64,000 bases of DNA from Pegoplata infirma (GCA_963921195.1 OY992540.1:174811896-174875895); one strand, 5' to 3'. Numbered from the stretch's first letter, positions 36,016 to 46,927 are shown. Numbers and translations are program-made. The notes: a model not told the origin generated them from the sequence alone.

Positions 36016-36896
36016 CAATGATTCTCAAACGGTGGGTCGCGACCCCCTAGGGGGCCACGGAAGCATTTCTAGGTTTAGTAAATATTATGCTAAAATTATT
36101 AAAATAAAATATACAAGCAAAGCATACTTTTTTGGAAATTACTGAGTTATCCAAATACAAAAATACATGGCTACGTTAGGATCTGCCAATGTATGCCTAT
36201 TTTTAACTTATCAGTGGGCTTCAAAAAAGTCTGGAAAAGATTTAATTTAATTTACCCCCTTTTTCAGTTCTTTATACCGAATAATCCATGTCTTAGTGGA
36301 TCTGATGTTACGTACTACTTATATGCATGCCAAAATCACAATTTTACCATAATTCATATAATTTTTTCGTCCAGAGTTTAAGAATTTTAAATCCGACAAC
36401 TTTAGAATATGCTCCATCTTCAATACTATTAACTTTGCCATTTTCAGCTTCATAGCTCGTTAGGGCAATGTTTAAAAAGCACAGTTTTTAAATCTGACTA
36501 CTTTAGGATATGATTGACAGGACTACATGCTATCAGCATCCTTGCTCAATTGGGGACTTATAAAACAGCTAAAATGTTAAAAAACTGTGTTGAAAAAAAT
36601 CGGCCCATGTTAGGATCTAGCCCATCTTAAAACCGTATTATAATAAGTATGCTTTCGAAATTAAGCATTTGAAAATAATCATTGCAAATTTTACAGAAAA
36701 CGGACCAGTTCTGCTTGTATTCCCCAGGGATCCAATCAGTCCATATTTGGATTTGAGACCAATTTTTGGGAAAACTTGGTGAAGAGCATAATATGGTCGG
36801 TCTTTACCGACTTTAATTTTCTCACTTGTTGGGGGGTCGCGAGAAATTTGAAATATTGAAAAGGGGTCGCGATGCAAAAGTTAGTGAGAAGCTCTG
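36016..36896. mobile_element. hAT MITE a (881 bp, TSD CTCTAGA[T/C])
   Basis: The left end CAATGATTCTCAAACGGTGG and right end, read inward, CAGAGCTTCTCACTAACTTT form imperfect termini. The 8-bp flanks CTCTAGAT/CTCTAGAC differ at one base; the empty site at 30928-30935 reads CTCTAGAC. GGTCGCGACC-type strings lie subterminally. The interior at about 36170-36240 resembles, in reverse, the repeat unit of the Helitron at 50001. Confidence 0.9.
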
Positions 36897-37139
36897 CTCT
36901 AGACACTCACTCAGAATTTTTCAACTCACAATCACGTGATTTAAATGAAAATCACTTTTTTGAGTCACGCAAGTCACGGGACCAGCGACCATCTCCAATT
37001 CAAATACATAAACAAGAGACAAGTGGCTTTTCATTTGTTTCATCTATAACATCTGTAAATTTTATTTAAAATGAAGTGTCCACCCTTGAAAAAGTTTCCT
37101 TGTAGGTTTAAATCCAAAAAGTTTCAAGGCACTTATTTA

Positions 37140-37631
37140 TAGTGTCCGACCGAATATTCGGCCTCGGCTTCGGCCAAAAAGCACTATTCGGCTTCGGCCA
37201 CAATTTTGGCCGAATAGGCCGAATACCGAATAATTCTTTAATATTTGTGCTCACGTGTTGAAAAACATACTAAACTAACTTTGAATCACATTAGTAAGCC
37301 ACAAAAACATTTTAATAAGTGTTTTTGCAACTAAAAACATTTTTTGCATTCAAAAAAAATTTTCGATCGAAAAAAATTTACACTCTAAAATATATTTTTT
37401 TACAAAAATGACCAAAAAAATTTTTTGCTTAAAATACAATCATTCTAGACAGCATTCCATGCATTTGAGTATCCCGCCGAGTCGACTTTTATTTTTTTCT
37501 TGTTTTTACTACATAAATATTTTTTTTTTTTTTAATATTCGGCTTCGGCTTCGGTTTGGCCGAATAGTGAAAATTTGGCCGAATATTCGGCTTCGGCTTC
37601 GGCCAAAAAAGGTGTATTCGGTCGGACACTA
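37140..37631. mobile_element. hAT MITE b (492 bp, TSD CTTATTTA)
   Basis: TAGTGTCCGACCGAATA at both ends in inverted orientation, with ATTCGGC/TTCGGCC repeats just inside. CTTATTTA flanks exactly at 37132-37139 and 37632-37639. The empty site is 31163-31170. Confidence 0.95.
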
Positions 37632-37643
37632 CTTATTTATTAC

Positions 37644-38758
37644 CAGGGCAAGGGGGTTCATGTAAATACATGTTTGTTGTCGTTAGCCTGAGCACAACTT
37701 AAAGTATTTATCTTCGCGAATCATCGAATTTGCTTAAAAATGGCATTGATTTGTTAGTGCATATTTTTGCATATTTTGATGAAAATGCATGTTTTTGCAT
37801 ATTTTGCTTAAACTACATATTTTCTTGCATATTTTTTAATATTTATTAAAAAAATCATATTAATTTTGTAAAATTTGCTATTTTTCATGAAAAATGTGCA
37901 AATTGGTTCACGCATTTTGATAAAAAAGAAATAAAAAAAATTTTTTTTTGTCAAAAAATTTAAGCAAAAATTGCGCAATATAGTGGGAAAAATATAAAGA
38001 CAATTTTCTTGGAGTGATTTCGGTCAAGGGCTGCATCTAAAAGACGGAAAGAAGTGTTCCTAATTTTTTTATTAAACTGCACTGACAATGAGATAAAAAA
38101 AAAAGAATTTAAGTCATTTTTTTTTATTTTAGAAAAAATCAGAATTCGGGACGCGATAACATACGTATTTGTAAATGTTTACACTATGGTGGAGCAAATT
38201 TAGCATTTTTTGCTTAAAATATTAGTTTATATTCGGACATTACAAAAAAAGTATTTTTATGGTAAAAAAATTTTTGTCAGTAAATTTTTTTTTATTTTTT
38301 GTATCTTGCTTTACAAAAAAATATTTTTAATTAGTTTTTTGCTTAAAATATAACGTAACATTAACTCAGTGTGGAGAAGATGTATATTTTTAAATATTGT
38401 ATTATTTAATTTGGCCTTTAATGCATTTTCAAATTAATTAGAAAAAAATATATATTTTTGAAGAAAAAAATCGATTTTTATGTCAAAAAAGGAACCCAAA
38501 TCCATTGTCCTACAGGTCCAATATTTTTGTGTGTTAATATCGACCCTAAAAGGCAACTCTCCCGACGATTTCGAAATTCGAAAAAAGCAAAATATGCTCC
38601 ACTGAATTTTATGTTTTACGTTTTTTTTATGAATAAATATTAAAATAAATAAATTTTTAATGCATATTTTTTTAGTTTTTACTGCATATTTTTAAATTTT
38701 TGATACATATTTTTAGCGCTAAAAACGTTATTTTTAGTGCATGAACTTCCTTGCCCTG
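37644..38758. mobile_element. hAT MITE c (1115 bp, TSD TTTATTAC)
   Basis: CAGGGCAAGG termini in inverted orientation. TTTATTAC flanks exactly at 37636-37643 and 38759-38766; the empty site is 31167-31174. Its left TSD overlaps the right TSD of MITE b. TGCATATTTTT strings recur near both ends. Confidence 0.95.
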
Positions 38759-39658
38759 TTTATTACCTTAATATAGTCACTTGACTTAAATGAAAATCAC
38801 TCTATAACCAAATGATTTAAATGAAAATCACTCACGCTCACGCGTGAATCACGGGACCAGAGACCATCTCCAACTCAAATACTTAAACAAAAGGCAAGTG
38901 TCTCTTCATTTGATTCATCTATAACATCTGTAAATTTTGTTAAAAATGAAGTGTCCACCCTGAAATAGTTTCCTTTTAGGTCCGATTTCAAAAAGTTTCA
39001 AGTCACTTATTTATTACTTATTTCAAATGAAAATCACTCTATAATCACGTGATTTAAATAAAAATCGCTCACGCATGAATCACGTGGTTTTTTGAGTCAC
39101 GCAATTTACGGGATCACAGACCATCTCTAATTCAAATACATAAACAAAAGACAAGTTTCTCTTCATTTGTTTCATCTATAACATCTGTAAATTTTATTAA
39201 AAATGAAGTGTCCACCCTGAAATAGTTTCCTTGTAGGTCCGATTTCAAAAACTTTCAAGGCACTTATTTATTACCTTAATATAGACTTATATTCTGAATT
39301 TCAAAAAAATCGGTTAACATTTACGACCTGTAGAGACTTTTGGCCAAAAAACCTACCATCTCGCCCCAGTGTGCACTGTGGGGCGGACAAAAAAAAAATT
39401 AATTAATATTAACGACAAAACCTTTTGCATGCAAATACCAAAACCGATATAAGATAAATACCAATACTTATTAAAAACCGATACCGATTCGAGGCTAAAA
39501 CCAATACCAATACCCAATACCTAAATAATTCAAAACCAATACCGAAACCTATACCAATTCAACAAAAAATGAAAACCAATACCTATACCAATACTTATAT
39601 AATTTTAAAAACCAATACCAATACTTTTATCGAATTGGTACCCATCCTTGATTAGGGA

Positions 39659-39918
39659 TGATTATTTTGGGAAACCCATAGTTGTACAATTAAGTAGTAG
39701 AAATTTTTTGGGATTTTAAATTGCGATTTTACGATTTTCCCAAAATCCAAGTTTTTTTTTGTATGGGATTTAACATTTGAAATCCAAAAAATTAATTGGA
39801 TTTACTTGGATTTTCATTGAAATCCCGTTTTTTCTGGATTTCGAGGTATATGTAAATGGCATATTAGGTAAGTTATACCCTAAAATTAAATAATTTCACA
39901 ATTGTTTTTTTTTGGGTG
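39659..39918. other. Right terminal part of the CACCCAA element
   Basis: AT-rich DNA with repeated AAATCCAA/TTGGATTT-type strings, related to about 23870-23960 on the other side of the nested insertions. It ends at TTTGGGTG. Confidence 0.6.
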
Positions 39919-40451
39919 TAGGCACCGTCGTAATCTAAAAATTCCATCTCTCTGCCTTTTGCTTCAAGATTCAGCTGGCCTAAAAGTAAAGTTAACCAAA
40001 AATCAATTAAAATGATTGATAAACGTTTGTAGTCAATACTTACTTGATATTTATATTTCGGTCGGAGTAAAATCTTTACTTTCTGGATCACAAATTTTGA
40101 TAATATAAAGATTTTACTTTTGTGTACATTGCTAACCTCTTTTCTCACTTCCATTGAATGAATAAGCATTTTTTGTTCACTAAATATGACAGCTGTTTTC
40201 AATTCCTTGTTAAGTGTTTGTCTTAAACTTGATGAAATACAATTTTTTGATGACGTTTGACGTTTATTTTTTATAAGTTTTTTAAGAGAGATATTTAATT
40301 ATTTTTTGGCATCAAAATAAGATAATCAAATTTTTAATCCCTATGTGGTTTAGCATATAACCCATTTCGGATTTAACTTTGAGTTTAATTCCAAAGTAGA
40401 TTAAAATGTGCTCCGCTAGGTTTTAAATATAACCCAAAACTTTTTACTGTG

Positions 40452-40625
40452 CATAAAAAAAGTCTGAGATGCTGAGATAGTTTTTTCTATAGAAAAAGAT
40501 TCTGAGATATTTGTTCTATAGAAAAAGTCTCAGATTCTGTGACATTTTTTCGATAGAAAAAGTAGACTTAATTTGTGATCGAAGCTATGATTAAAATATT
40601 AATAAAGTAATTTTTATATTCCAGG
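40452..40625 (-). repeat. 35-bp satellite, continuation of the 14340-17578 array
   Basis: Reverse-orientation satellite units right of the nested insertion, followed by a non-satellite piece (about 40562-40622). The segment closely matches 16961-17110 including that piece, showing duplication within the array. Confidence 0.92.
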
Positions 40626-41118
40626 TGGGCTTGGATAGATTAAATCAGGAAACTCAATTTTGACTGAAAAGTTTCGTGCACCCTAATGTATCTTTGCATG
40701 ATTTTATATTTTTTTTTAATATATATATAAATTTAAAAAAAAAAATAACTTCTTTTTTTTACCAATTATGGGTTAATTAAATTAAATAAAATACCAAATT
40801 AAAAATGAATATCTACTAAGACTCCATTTGTAAATCTCCAAAATTTACAATTAGTATTACCAAAAATTATAGGTAATTTTTCGAACATAGAAATTTTATA
40901 GGAATTTCCTACTATTTTTGTAATTGTGCCTAAAAATTTAGCAACTGTCATGTTGCCTTAGAAATTAGTTGATATTATACTACAATTTTAGGAAATATTA
41001 CCTCGATTTTTTTTTTGTGTGTATGTATACAAACAAACGCCAGAACAAAATTCAAAGCCAAAGCCTTTGTTTAAATCAAAAGCCAGTTTAAAAGCCAGTT
41101 TAAATCAAAAGCTTTGTT
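40626..41118. other. AT-rich unassigned stretch
   Basis: No gene was recognised. Near 41040-41118 are short direct repeats of AAAGCCAGTTTAAATCAAAAGC type that continue to the right of the next MITE. Confidence 0.4.
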
Positions 41119-41121
41119 TAA

Positions 41122-41512
41122 GGCTGAGTTTTTGACATATCGCTTTAACTTAGTTTAACCGGGAGTTTTATTAAACTTTATAAAAATAAAACCAAGTTTA
41201 ACCAAGCATTCTGTTTTTCAGTTCAAGTTTAGCAAATGTCGATTAACGCGGTATTGCCATACCAAATGCCACATTTCCAATTAGAATAGTTGCCATCATT
41301 GCACATTTTTTAGAATAAAATACCACAACATGGCAATACTAACCAGTATATTTGAAAATCAGAGGTGTTTTTTTGACATTTTTGTACCTTAGTTTAACTC
41401 TCCATCATTGGTGAGTTAAACTTAAAATAAACCACATCTCAAAAACAGAATTTGTGGTTTTAACTCAGTTTAAACCTAAAACCAATAAATTTTACAACTC
41501 AAAAACTCAGCC
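41122..41512. mobile_element. Harbinger-like MITE, GGCTGAGTTTTTG ends (391 bp, TSD TAA)
   Basis: GGCTGAGTTTTTGA and TCAAAAACTCAGCC-type ends in inverted orientation, with AACTTAGTTTAA/TTAACTCAGTTTAA-type strings inside. TAA flanks at 41119-41121 and 41513-41515. The neighbouring repeat suggests an empty site of TTTGTTTAAATCAAAAG form. Confidence 0.8.
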
Positions 41513-42279
41513 TAAATCAAAAGCCCTCTCTTTACACAAAATTCAAAGCCAACGCCAGAATTGTAATTGCACACTTACACCAAATTCGCATTCACACAGT
41601 AAAAAGTTTTTGGTTAATTTTAATTCCTAGCTGGTGTGTATATATATCAAAGACAAAAAGAATTAAATTTATTCCATTACAAGTATACTTTTAAAGAGAT
41701 AAAAAGAGAGTGAGAGTGTGGCTTTTTAACCTATTTTTTGGTGTTAAAATAAATCCAAAATAGTTTTATTAATGTAAATAATTTTATACCTAAACGGGTG
41801 TTAATTTTAATATAGGCAGGACTAAAAATAGTATAAAATTTACCCAAAAATAAATAAAACAAAAGGTTATGTTTTTTTAATATTTTTGTGTATTGAATAA
41901 ATAAGAAGACTTAAAATACAGATCAAATATGTACCTGAATAAAGTTAAAATCAAGAGGAATGTTGATGCATTTTTCACCCAAACTCAGTAAAACTACACA
42001 GAAAAGTGATAATGCTTCTATATTACGAAATTATTCCTGGTGGTCTTCCAAACCGATTTCGGCACGGTTTGTTTGTTCCATCAAAAAGAAAGAAAAGCAG
42101 CTGCTGGATCAGTATTGTGTAATTAATTATTTATGGAAAGTTTTCAAAGTCAATGAATGCACAGCCCGATCAAAAATTCCAGTCTCTGCCTTCTGCTTCA
42201 AGATTCAGCTGGTCTAAAAGTAAGGTTTAACAAAAATTAATTAAAAACGATTGTAAAACGTTTGTATACAATATTGGTG

Positions 42280-42645
42280 TACGCAGTTTATATGCAATTT
42301 TAATAAAATAATGTTTATAAATAAAAAACTCAAAATTTTGTTTTTTTTTGTATACAAATTATAGGGTATAATTAACTATTTATTAAATAACATAGTAAAT
42401 ATTAACTATGATTAAATTTTATAAAAAACGACAATTAAATAGTTATTTATTACTATGGGACTAGTTGTTTACCTATGTTTATCAAACACATCGTTGTCAT
42501 TAACTTTTCTCATAGTTAATTTGTAAATTTAAAAGACACATAGTCAGCAACAACTATGTCACATCAACTATGACATAGTTGGGGCTATTTCACCTATGAC
42601 ATAGTTGAAAAAATAGTAATCATCAACTATGTAATTTTTTGGGTG
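42280..42645. mobile_element. Fragment ending TTTTTTGGGTG, inserted in MITE copy 3
   Basis: It interrupts the CACAGTAAAAAG copy between GTTTGTA and TAGTCAAT. The right end matches the CACCCAA terminus. The left end shows no matching CACCCAA, so it is truncated or rearranged. The interior is rich in AACTATG/CATAGTT strings. Confidence 0.6.
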
Positions 42646-43349
42646 TAGTCAATACTTACTTGATATTAATTTTCCGATCGGAGTCAAAACTTCACTTTCT
42701 GGATCACAAATTTTGATAACATAAAATTTTCCATAATTTTTTTATTTTTGCGTACATTGCAAACATTTTGCCACACTTTCATTGAATGAATAAGCATTTT
42801 TTGCTCACTCAATACAACAGCTGCTTTCAATTCCTTGTTAAGTGTTTATTTTAAACTTAATGAAATACAATTGTTGATGACATTTGACGTTTATTTTTTA
42901 TTAGTTTTTTAAGAGAGAAATTTAATTATTTTTTGGCATTAAAATAAAACTAAAAGAAATAACATAAAGAAAAACAAATTTTTAATTCCTATGCGGTTTA
43001 ACATATAAACCATTTCGGATTTATAGGGCAATTCTGTATGTCGACAAAACGTTTCGTCTACAGACGGGAAGCAGTCACTATTGTAATTCACTAAATCGAT
43101 AAAATATTTTCGTTTATGTTACGGGGTTGGCGTCTATGATTTACGTTACTTTCAAACATGGAATTGCCAAATATTAAAAAACATTAATATTTAAATTTTT
43201 TTGATACAATTTTCTTTGATTTTTTAAATGTTGCAATTCTGTTATCTACAAAATTGACATTTCAAAATAAAAATAAAAAATAAATAAACAAACAATAAAA
43301 CTTTTTTTAATCATTGTAAAAAATGTAAATATACGGAAAAAATTAACAA

Positions 43350-43531
43350 ATGTGGATAGTTCTCAAGAAAAAAGGTAAGCTAATTTGCCTGCGCAAAATT
43401 TTTTCATGTAAATGATTAGAAAAAATACATTTGTATATTTTTTAGATAGAAGAACTGCATATTGTGCTGCATATAACTGGCTGCTCCCACTTAAGTTCGG
43501 TGAAAAAGGAAGTCTAATAAAATGGATCTGA
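43350..43531 (+). other. Possible two-exon short reading frame
   Basis: ATG at 43350 is followed by 25 nt, then a GTAAGC donor (43375) and a TTTTTTAG acceptor ending at 43445. The frame then continues to a TGA at 43529-43531, giving 36 residues in phase. AATAAA follows near 43625. The product includes YCAAYNW and is rich in basic residues. I do not recognise it and it may be coincidental. Confidence 0.3.
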
Positions 43532-43634
43532 TTTTCCGGACAAAGGCGAAAAACAACTAAGAAATTAAAGAGTATAGCGAATATTTTAGTTTGAAATCAC
43601 ATTTATTTTTTGTTTGCATACATAAATAAAAAGT

Positions 43635-45670
43635 TAATAAACTAATGCGATTAATGGATTTTTTGTTGCTTTATCTAGACTGCAGTAGAATCCAATCTTG
43701 TATCTTCTTAACAGCATCAACATATATTCTTCCAGCGGTTCCAAAGTCTCTAAAAAATACAAAAATAATTGCTATTGAAAACGTATAAAAATTTCTTAAA
43801 TTCTGAGACATTTTTTGTAAAAAACGTCTCGACATTTTTTCTATAGAAACAATTCTTAGATTCTAAAACATTTTTTCTATAGAAAAATGTCTCGGAACCT
43901 GAGAATTTTTCTATAGAAAAAATGTCTCAGAATCTGAGAATTTTTCTATAGAAAAAATGTCTCAGAATATAAGAATTTTTCTATAGCAAAACTGTGTCAG
44001 AATGTGAAAATTCTGAGACATTTTTCCTATAGAAAGGATGTCCCAGAATCTGGAATTTTTCTATGGAAAAAATGTCTCAGAATCTGAGAATTTTTCTATA
44101 GAAAAAATGTCTCTGAATATAAGAATTTTTCTATAGCAAAACTGTGTCAGAATCTGAAAATTCTTAGACATTTTTTCTATGGAAAAATTCTCAGAATCTG
44201 CGACATTTTTTCTATTGAAAAATTCTCAGAATCTGAGACAATTTTTTTATAGAAAAATTATCAGAATCTGAGACATTTTTCCTATAGAAAAATTTTCAGA
44301 TTCTGAGACATTTTTTCTATAGAAAAATTTTCAGATTCTGAGACATTTTTTCTATAGAAAAATTCTCAGATTCTGAGACAGTTTTTCTATAGAAAAATTC
44401 TCAGATTCTGAGACATTTTTTCTATAGAAAAATTCTCAGATTCTGAGACATTTTTTCTATAGAAAAATCCTCAGAAAAATTCTCAGAATCAGACACATTT
44501 TTTCTATAGAATAATTCTCAGAATCTGAGACATTTTTTCTATGGAAAAATTCTCAGAATCTGAGACATTTTTTCTATGGAAAAATTCTCAGAATCTGAGA
44601 TATTTTTTCTATAGAAAAATTCTCAGAATCTGAGACATTTTTTCTATAGAAAAATTCTCAGAATCTGAGACATTTTTTCTATAGAAAAATTCTCAGAATC
44701 TGAGACATTTTTTCTATAGAAAAATTCTCAGAATCTGAGACATTTTTTCTATATAAAAATTTTCAGAATCTTAGACATTTTTTTTATAGAAAAATTCTCA
44801 GAATCTGAGACATTTTTTTTATAGAAAAATTCTCAGAATCTGAGACATTTTTTTTATAGAAAAATTCTCAGAATCTGAGACATTTTTTCTATAGAAAAAT
44901 TTTCAGAATCTGAGACATTTTTTTATAGAAAAATGTCTCAGAATCTGAGACATTTTTTTTATAGAAAAATTCTCAGAATCTGAGACATTTTTTCTATAGA
45001 AAAATTCTCAGAATCAGACACATTTTTTCTATAGAAAAATTCTCAGAATCTGAGACATTTTTTCTATGGAAAAATTCTTAGAATCTGAGACATTTTTTCT
45101 GTAGAAAAATTCTCAGAATCTGAGACATTTTTTCTATAGAAAAATTCTAAGAATCTAAGAAGTTTTTTCTGTAGAAAAATTCTCAGAATTTGAGACATTT
45201 TTTCTACAGAAAAATTCTCATGTTCTGGGACATTTTTTCTGTAAAAAATTTCTCAAAATCAAAGACGTTTTTTCTATAGAATAGTAATTAAAAGTTTTTG
45301 TAAATAAAATGGCCTTAGAATCTAAGAATTCTTCAATAGCAAAACTGCTTAAAAACAGATATTTTTAAGAGGAAGGTGGCTATAAACCTGGTAACATTTC
45401 TACACCAAAATTAGCGAGAAAAGTTATTTCTCCTTACCTCAATTAGATTAATGTTGTAGTATCCCTGCAGGTATAAGTAGTTATTGTAATGTTTATCGCT
45501 TCCATGTCCAATAAATACAGCAACCGAAAACCACACGTTATGATCCGTACCTTTGTAAAAAGATTTTTATTTATTACAAAATATGTATAGTTGAAATACG
45601 TGTTTATAGGACTTACTCAGATTCCGCGTTTGTTCCAACACTATTTTTTCACGCTTATTATTGATATTAT
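43635..45670 (-). pseudogene. Exon-like segments with phase-matched splice sites (minus strand)
   Basis: Three segments could form a spliced frame. The first ends at 45617 before GTAAGT. The second (45438-45550, 113 nt) lies between a TTTTACAAAG acceptor and a GAG/GTAAGG donor, and includes WFSVAVFIGHGSDKHYNNY. The third begins near 43747-43749 after TTTTTTAG(AG) and is open in two frames. Joining the first and second keeps phase through a split codon. One frame of the third ends in a IYVDAVKKIQDWI-like string that recalls the C-terminus of chymotrypsin-fold proteases, but it is out of phase with segment two under the first acceptor. The satellite would be an intron. This could be a captured host gene fragment; confidence is low. 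Confidence 0.3.
43800..45290. repeat. 35-bp satellite array inside the 2.9-kb element
   Basis: Units of GAGACATTTTTTCTATAGAA plus AAATTCTCAGAATCT, 35 bp, mostly in one orientation from about 44180, with mixed orientations before that. It is the same monomer family as at 1-835 and 14340-17578, with its own consensus difference (AAATTCTCAG). Confidence 0.93.
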
Positions 45671-46041
45671 TAAAAAAAAAAAGAAATACAATTAATTTCC
45701 TCAAAAAAAATATATAAATTTATTTAGACGGCAACAAAATATTATGTGAGTGATTTGACACTTAAATTGTGCGTTATCGACATACAGAAATGAATATAAT
45801 TACGTAACTATTTGTCATTATCAAAGACACCAACCCTAATAGACGTTTTTAAACTATAGTGAGATAGAGAATTCAAAAAAAAGAACTCAGTCACATTTTA
45901 GTCGGAAACCGACAAAAATCGACATACTGAATTGGGGCATTAATTTTCAATTTAATGCCAAGGTGGTTTAAAATGTGTTCCGCTATAGCGCTATAACTAT
46001 ATATAGAATTTTTGGGCAAATATAGTTAAAATTTTGTTTAC

Positions 46042-46756
46042 TGGGATGTTCCTAAGCGTTTTGGCAAAATATCAAAATATATTGTTTAATGGGATTCCTC
46101 CCTATCTGCTTGGTAAAATTGGAGCATTTTATTATGAAATCGCACCCAAGTTTTTTTTTGCGTGTATATTTGACCTTTTCGGTTTTTTACGATTTACGCA
46201 TATTTAATCAAAATTAACATAGGCATATTTGGTATCAGATTAAAGGCATTTAAAATACCTATCTTCTAGTGCTTACGACATGCCAAAAAAATACTTATTT
46301 ACAAAAACTTTGGTATTTCCCTCAATATGACGAAAAATGTCCATGTTTGGACACGTTCTTTACAGACTTGGATAGGTTTTCCAAAGACCTTACATAAATG
46401 ACTAGGTTTCTTTGCATTACGCGTGACATATGCGAAACAAAATTACTGTTTCTTCCCCCCTCATTTTCACCCACGAAACCTGAATTTGGACCGCTAAAAA
46501 AAAATACCTATGCCTTTATTTTTCTGCTCTACAAAATAAAACCAATTCCAGAAAGACCCGCGGGTAACACTACTGGCCAAACATGCACAGCTTTTGTCAT
46601 ATTGAGTAAAGTAGCAAAATTTAAGGACATTTTTATTAACAAGTCGAAAAATATAACTTTTTTGGCACGTTGTTAGCACCAAGAGTAGGTCTTTTAAATA
46701 CCTTTTAATTTGGGCCGCTAAAAAAATACGTATCCTTTCATGAAGATTGGAGGGTT
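46042..46756. other. Unassigned stretch
   Basis: No gene was supported. TTTTTTTTTGCGTGTA at about 46150-46166 resembles a CACGC-family terminus, without a partner nearby. A 92-codon frame at 46398-46676 has no recognisable motif. Confidence 0.4.
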
Positions 46757-46927
46757 AACCAGGGAGACCTCCCTTGTAAGTCTAATTTAACTCTTTCGCT
46801 TGTTTTTCCTACATAAATAATTGTTTTTATTTTCGGATTCGGTTTTGGCTGTATAGTAACAATTTTACCGAATATTTGGTATGGTCAAAACAGTTGTATT
46901 CGATTCTTTAATTTTTTAACTTGCTAT

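Larger units (their letters stand above)
28424..39650. mobile_element. hAT-like composite element, 11.2 kb (8-bp TSD ATTAGGGA)
   Basis: The left end CAATGATGGGTACCAA and right end, read inward, CAAGGATGGGTACCAA form inverted termini. The exact 8-bp ATTAGGGA flanks at 28416-28423 and 39651-39658. Inside are a repeated left end (28424-28696), a full unit (28697-32172) and a second unit lacking its left end (32173-39650). Six further mobile elements lie inside the units. No transposase frame was found, so it is non-autonomous. Confidence 0.93.
32173..39650. repeat. Composite hAT unit 2, carrying five insertions
   Basis: The body and right end match unit 1, but the left terminus is missing; the junction is at the end of unit 1. 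Subtracting the five insertions and their TSDs leaves about 2.4 kb, against about 2.5 kb for the same part of unit 1. Confidence 0.9.
17991..39918. mobile_element. TA-flanked element with CACCCAA ends, carrying nested elements
   Basis: The left end is CACCCAAGAAAATAAC and the right end is TTTTTTTTTGGGTG. TA flanks at 17989-17990 and 39919-39920. The uninterrupted MITE copy 1 (near 11775) shows the empty site with a single TA. After subtracting the clear nested insertions about 4.7 kb remain, of which about 3 kb is the satellite at 19790-22785. No transposase frame was recognised. Confidence 0.88.
17579..40451. mobile_element. CACAGTAAAAAG MITE copy 2, split by a 21.9-kb nested insertion
   Basis: The left part 17579-17990 and right part 39919-40451 together match copy 1 (11242-12194, reverse orientation). 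Excluding the insert and its TA leaves about 943 bp against 953 bp. TA lies on the left; the right flank reads CA, probably a mutated TA. The satellite array continues on both sides, so the MITE inserted into the satellite. Confidence 0.9.
43024..45939. mobile_element. 2.9-kb element with inverted GTATGTCGA ends, exon-like segments and a satellite
   Basis: The left end TAGGGCAATTCTGTATGTCG and right end, read inward, TGCCCCAATTCAGTATGTCG flank a 2.9-kb insert in MITE copy 3. TTA precedes and follows it; comparison with copies 1 and 2 supports the insertion point. The termini are imperfect, so exact boundaries may shift by a base or two. Inside are short segments with splice-like boundaries on both strands and the satellite at 43800-45290. 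Confidence 0.75.
41595..46041. mobile_element. CACAGTAAAAAG MITE copy 3, interrupted twice, degenerate right end
   Basis: It starts CACAGTAAAAAGTTTT and follows copy 1 (reversed) through about 42280. It resumes at about 42646-43020 and again from 45940. The right end is diverged (AAATTTTGTTTACTGGG). The interruptions are a TTTTTTGGGTG-ended fragment and the 2.9-kb element at 43024. Confidence 0.8.

Noticed and set aside
43640..43760. Chymotrypsin-like protease C-terminus
   Set aside because: One frame resembles the terminal helix of serine proteases, but phase with the preceding segment is ambiguous and no catalytic residues are visible.
46150..46166. Right terminus of another CACGC element
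   Set aside because: TTTTTTTTTGCGTGTA matches the terminus, but no left end or TSD was found nearby.
46398..46676. 92-codon open frame
   Set aside because: No motif, overlapping frames on both strands, and unassigned repeat-like context.
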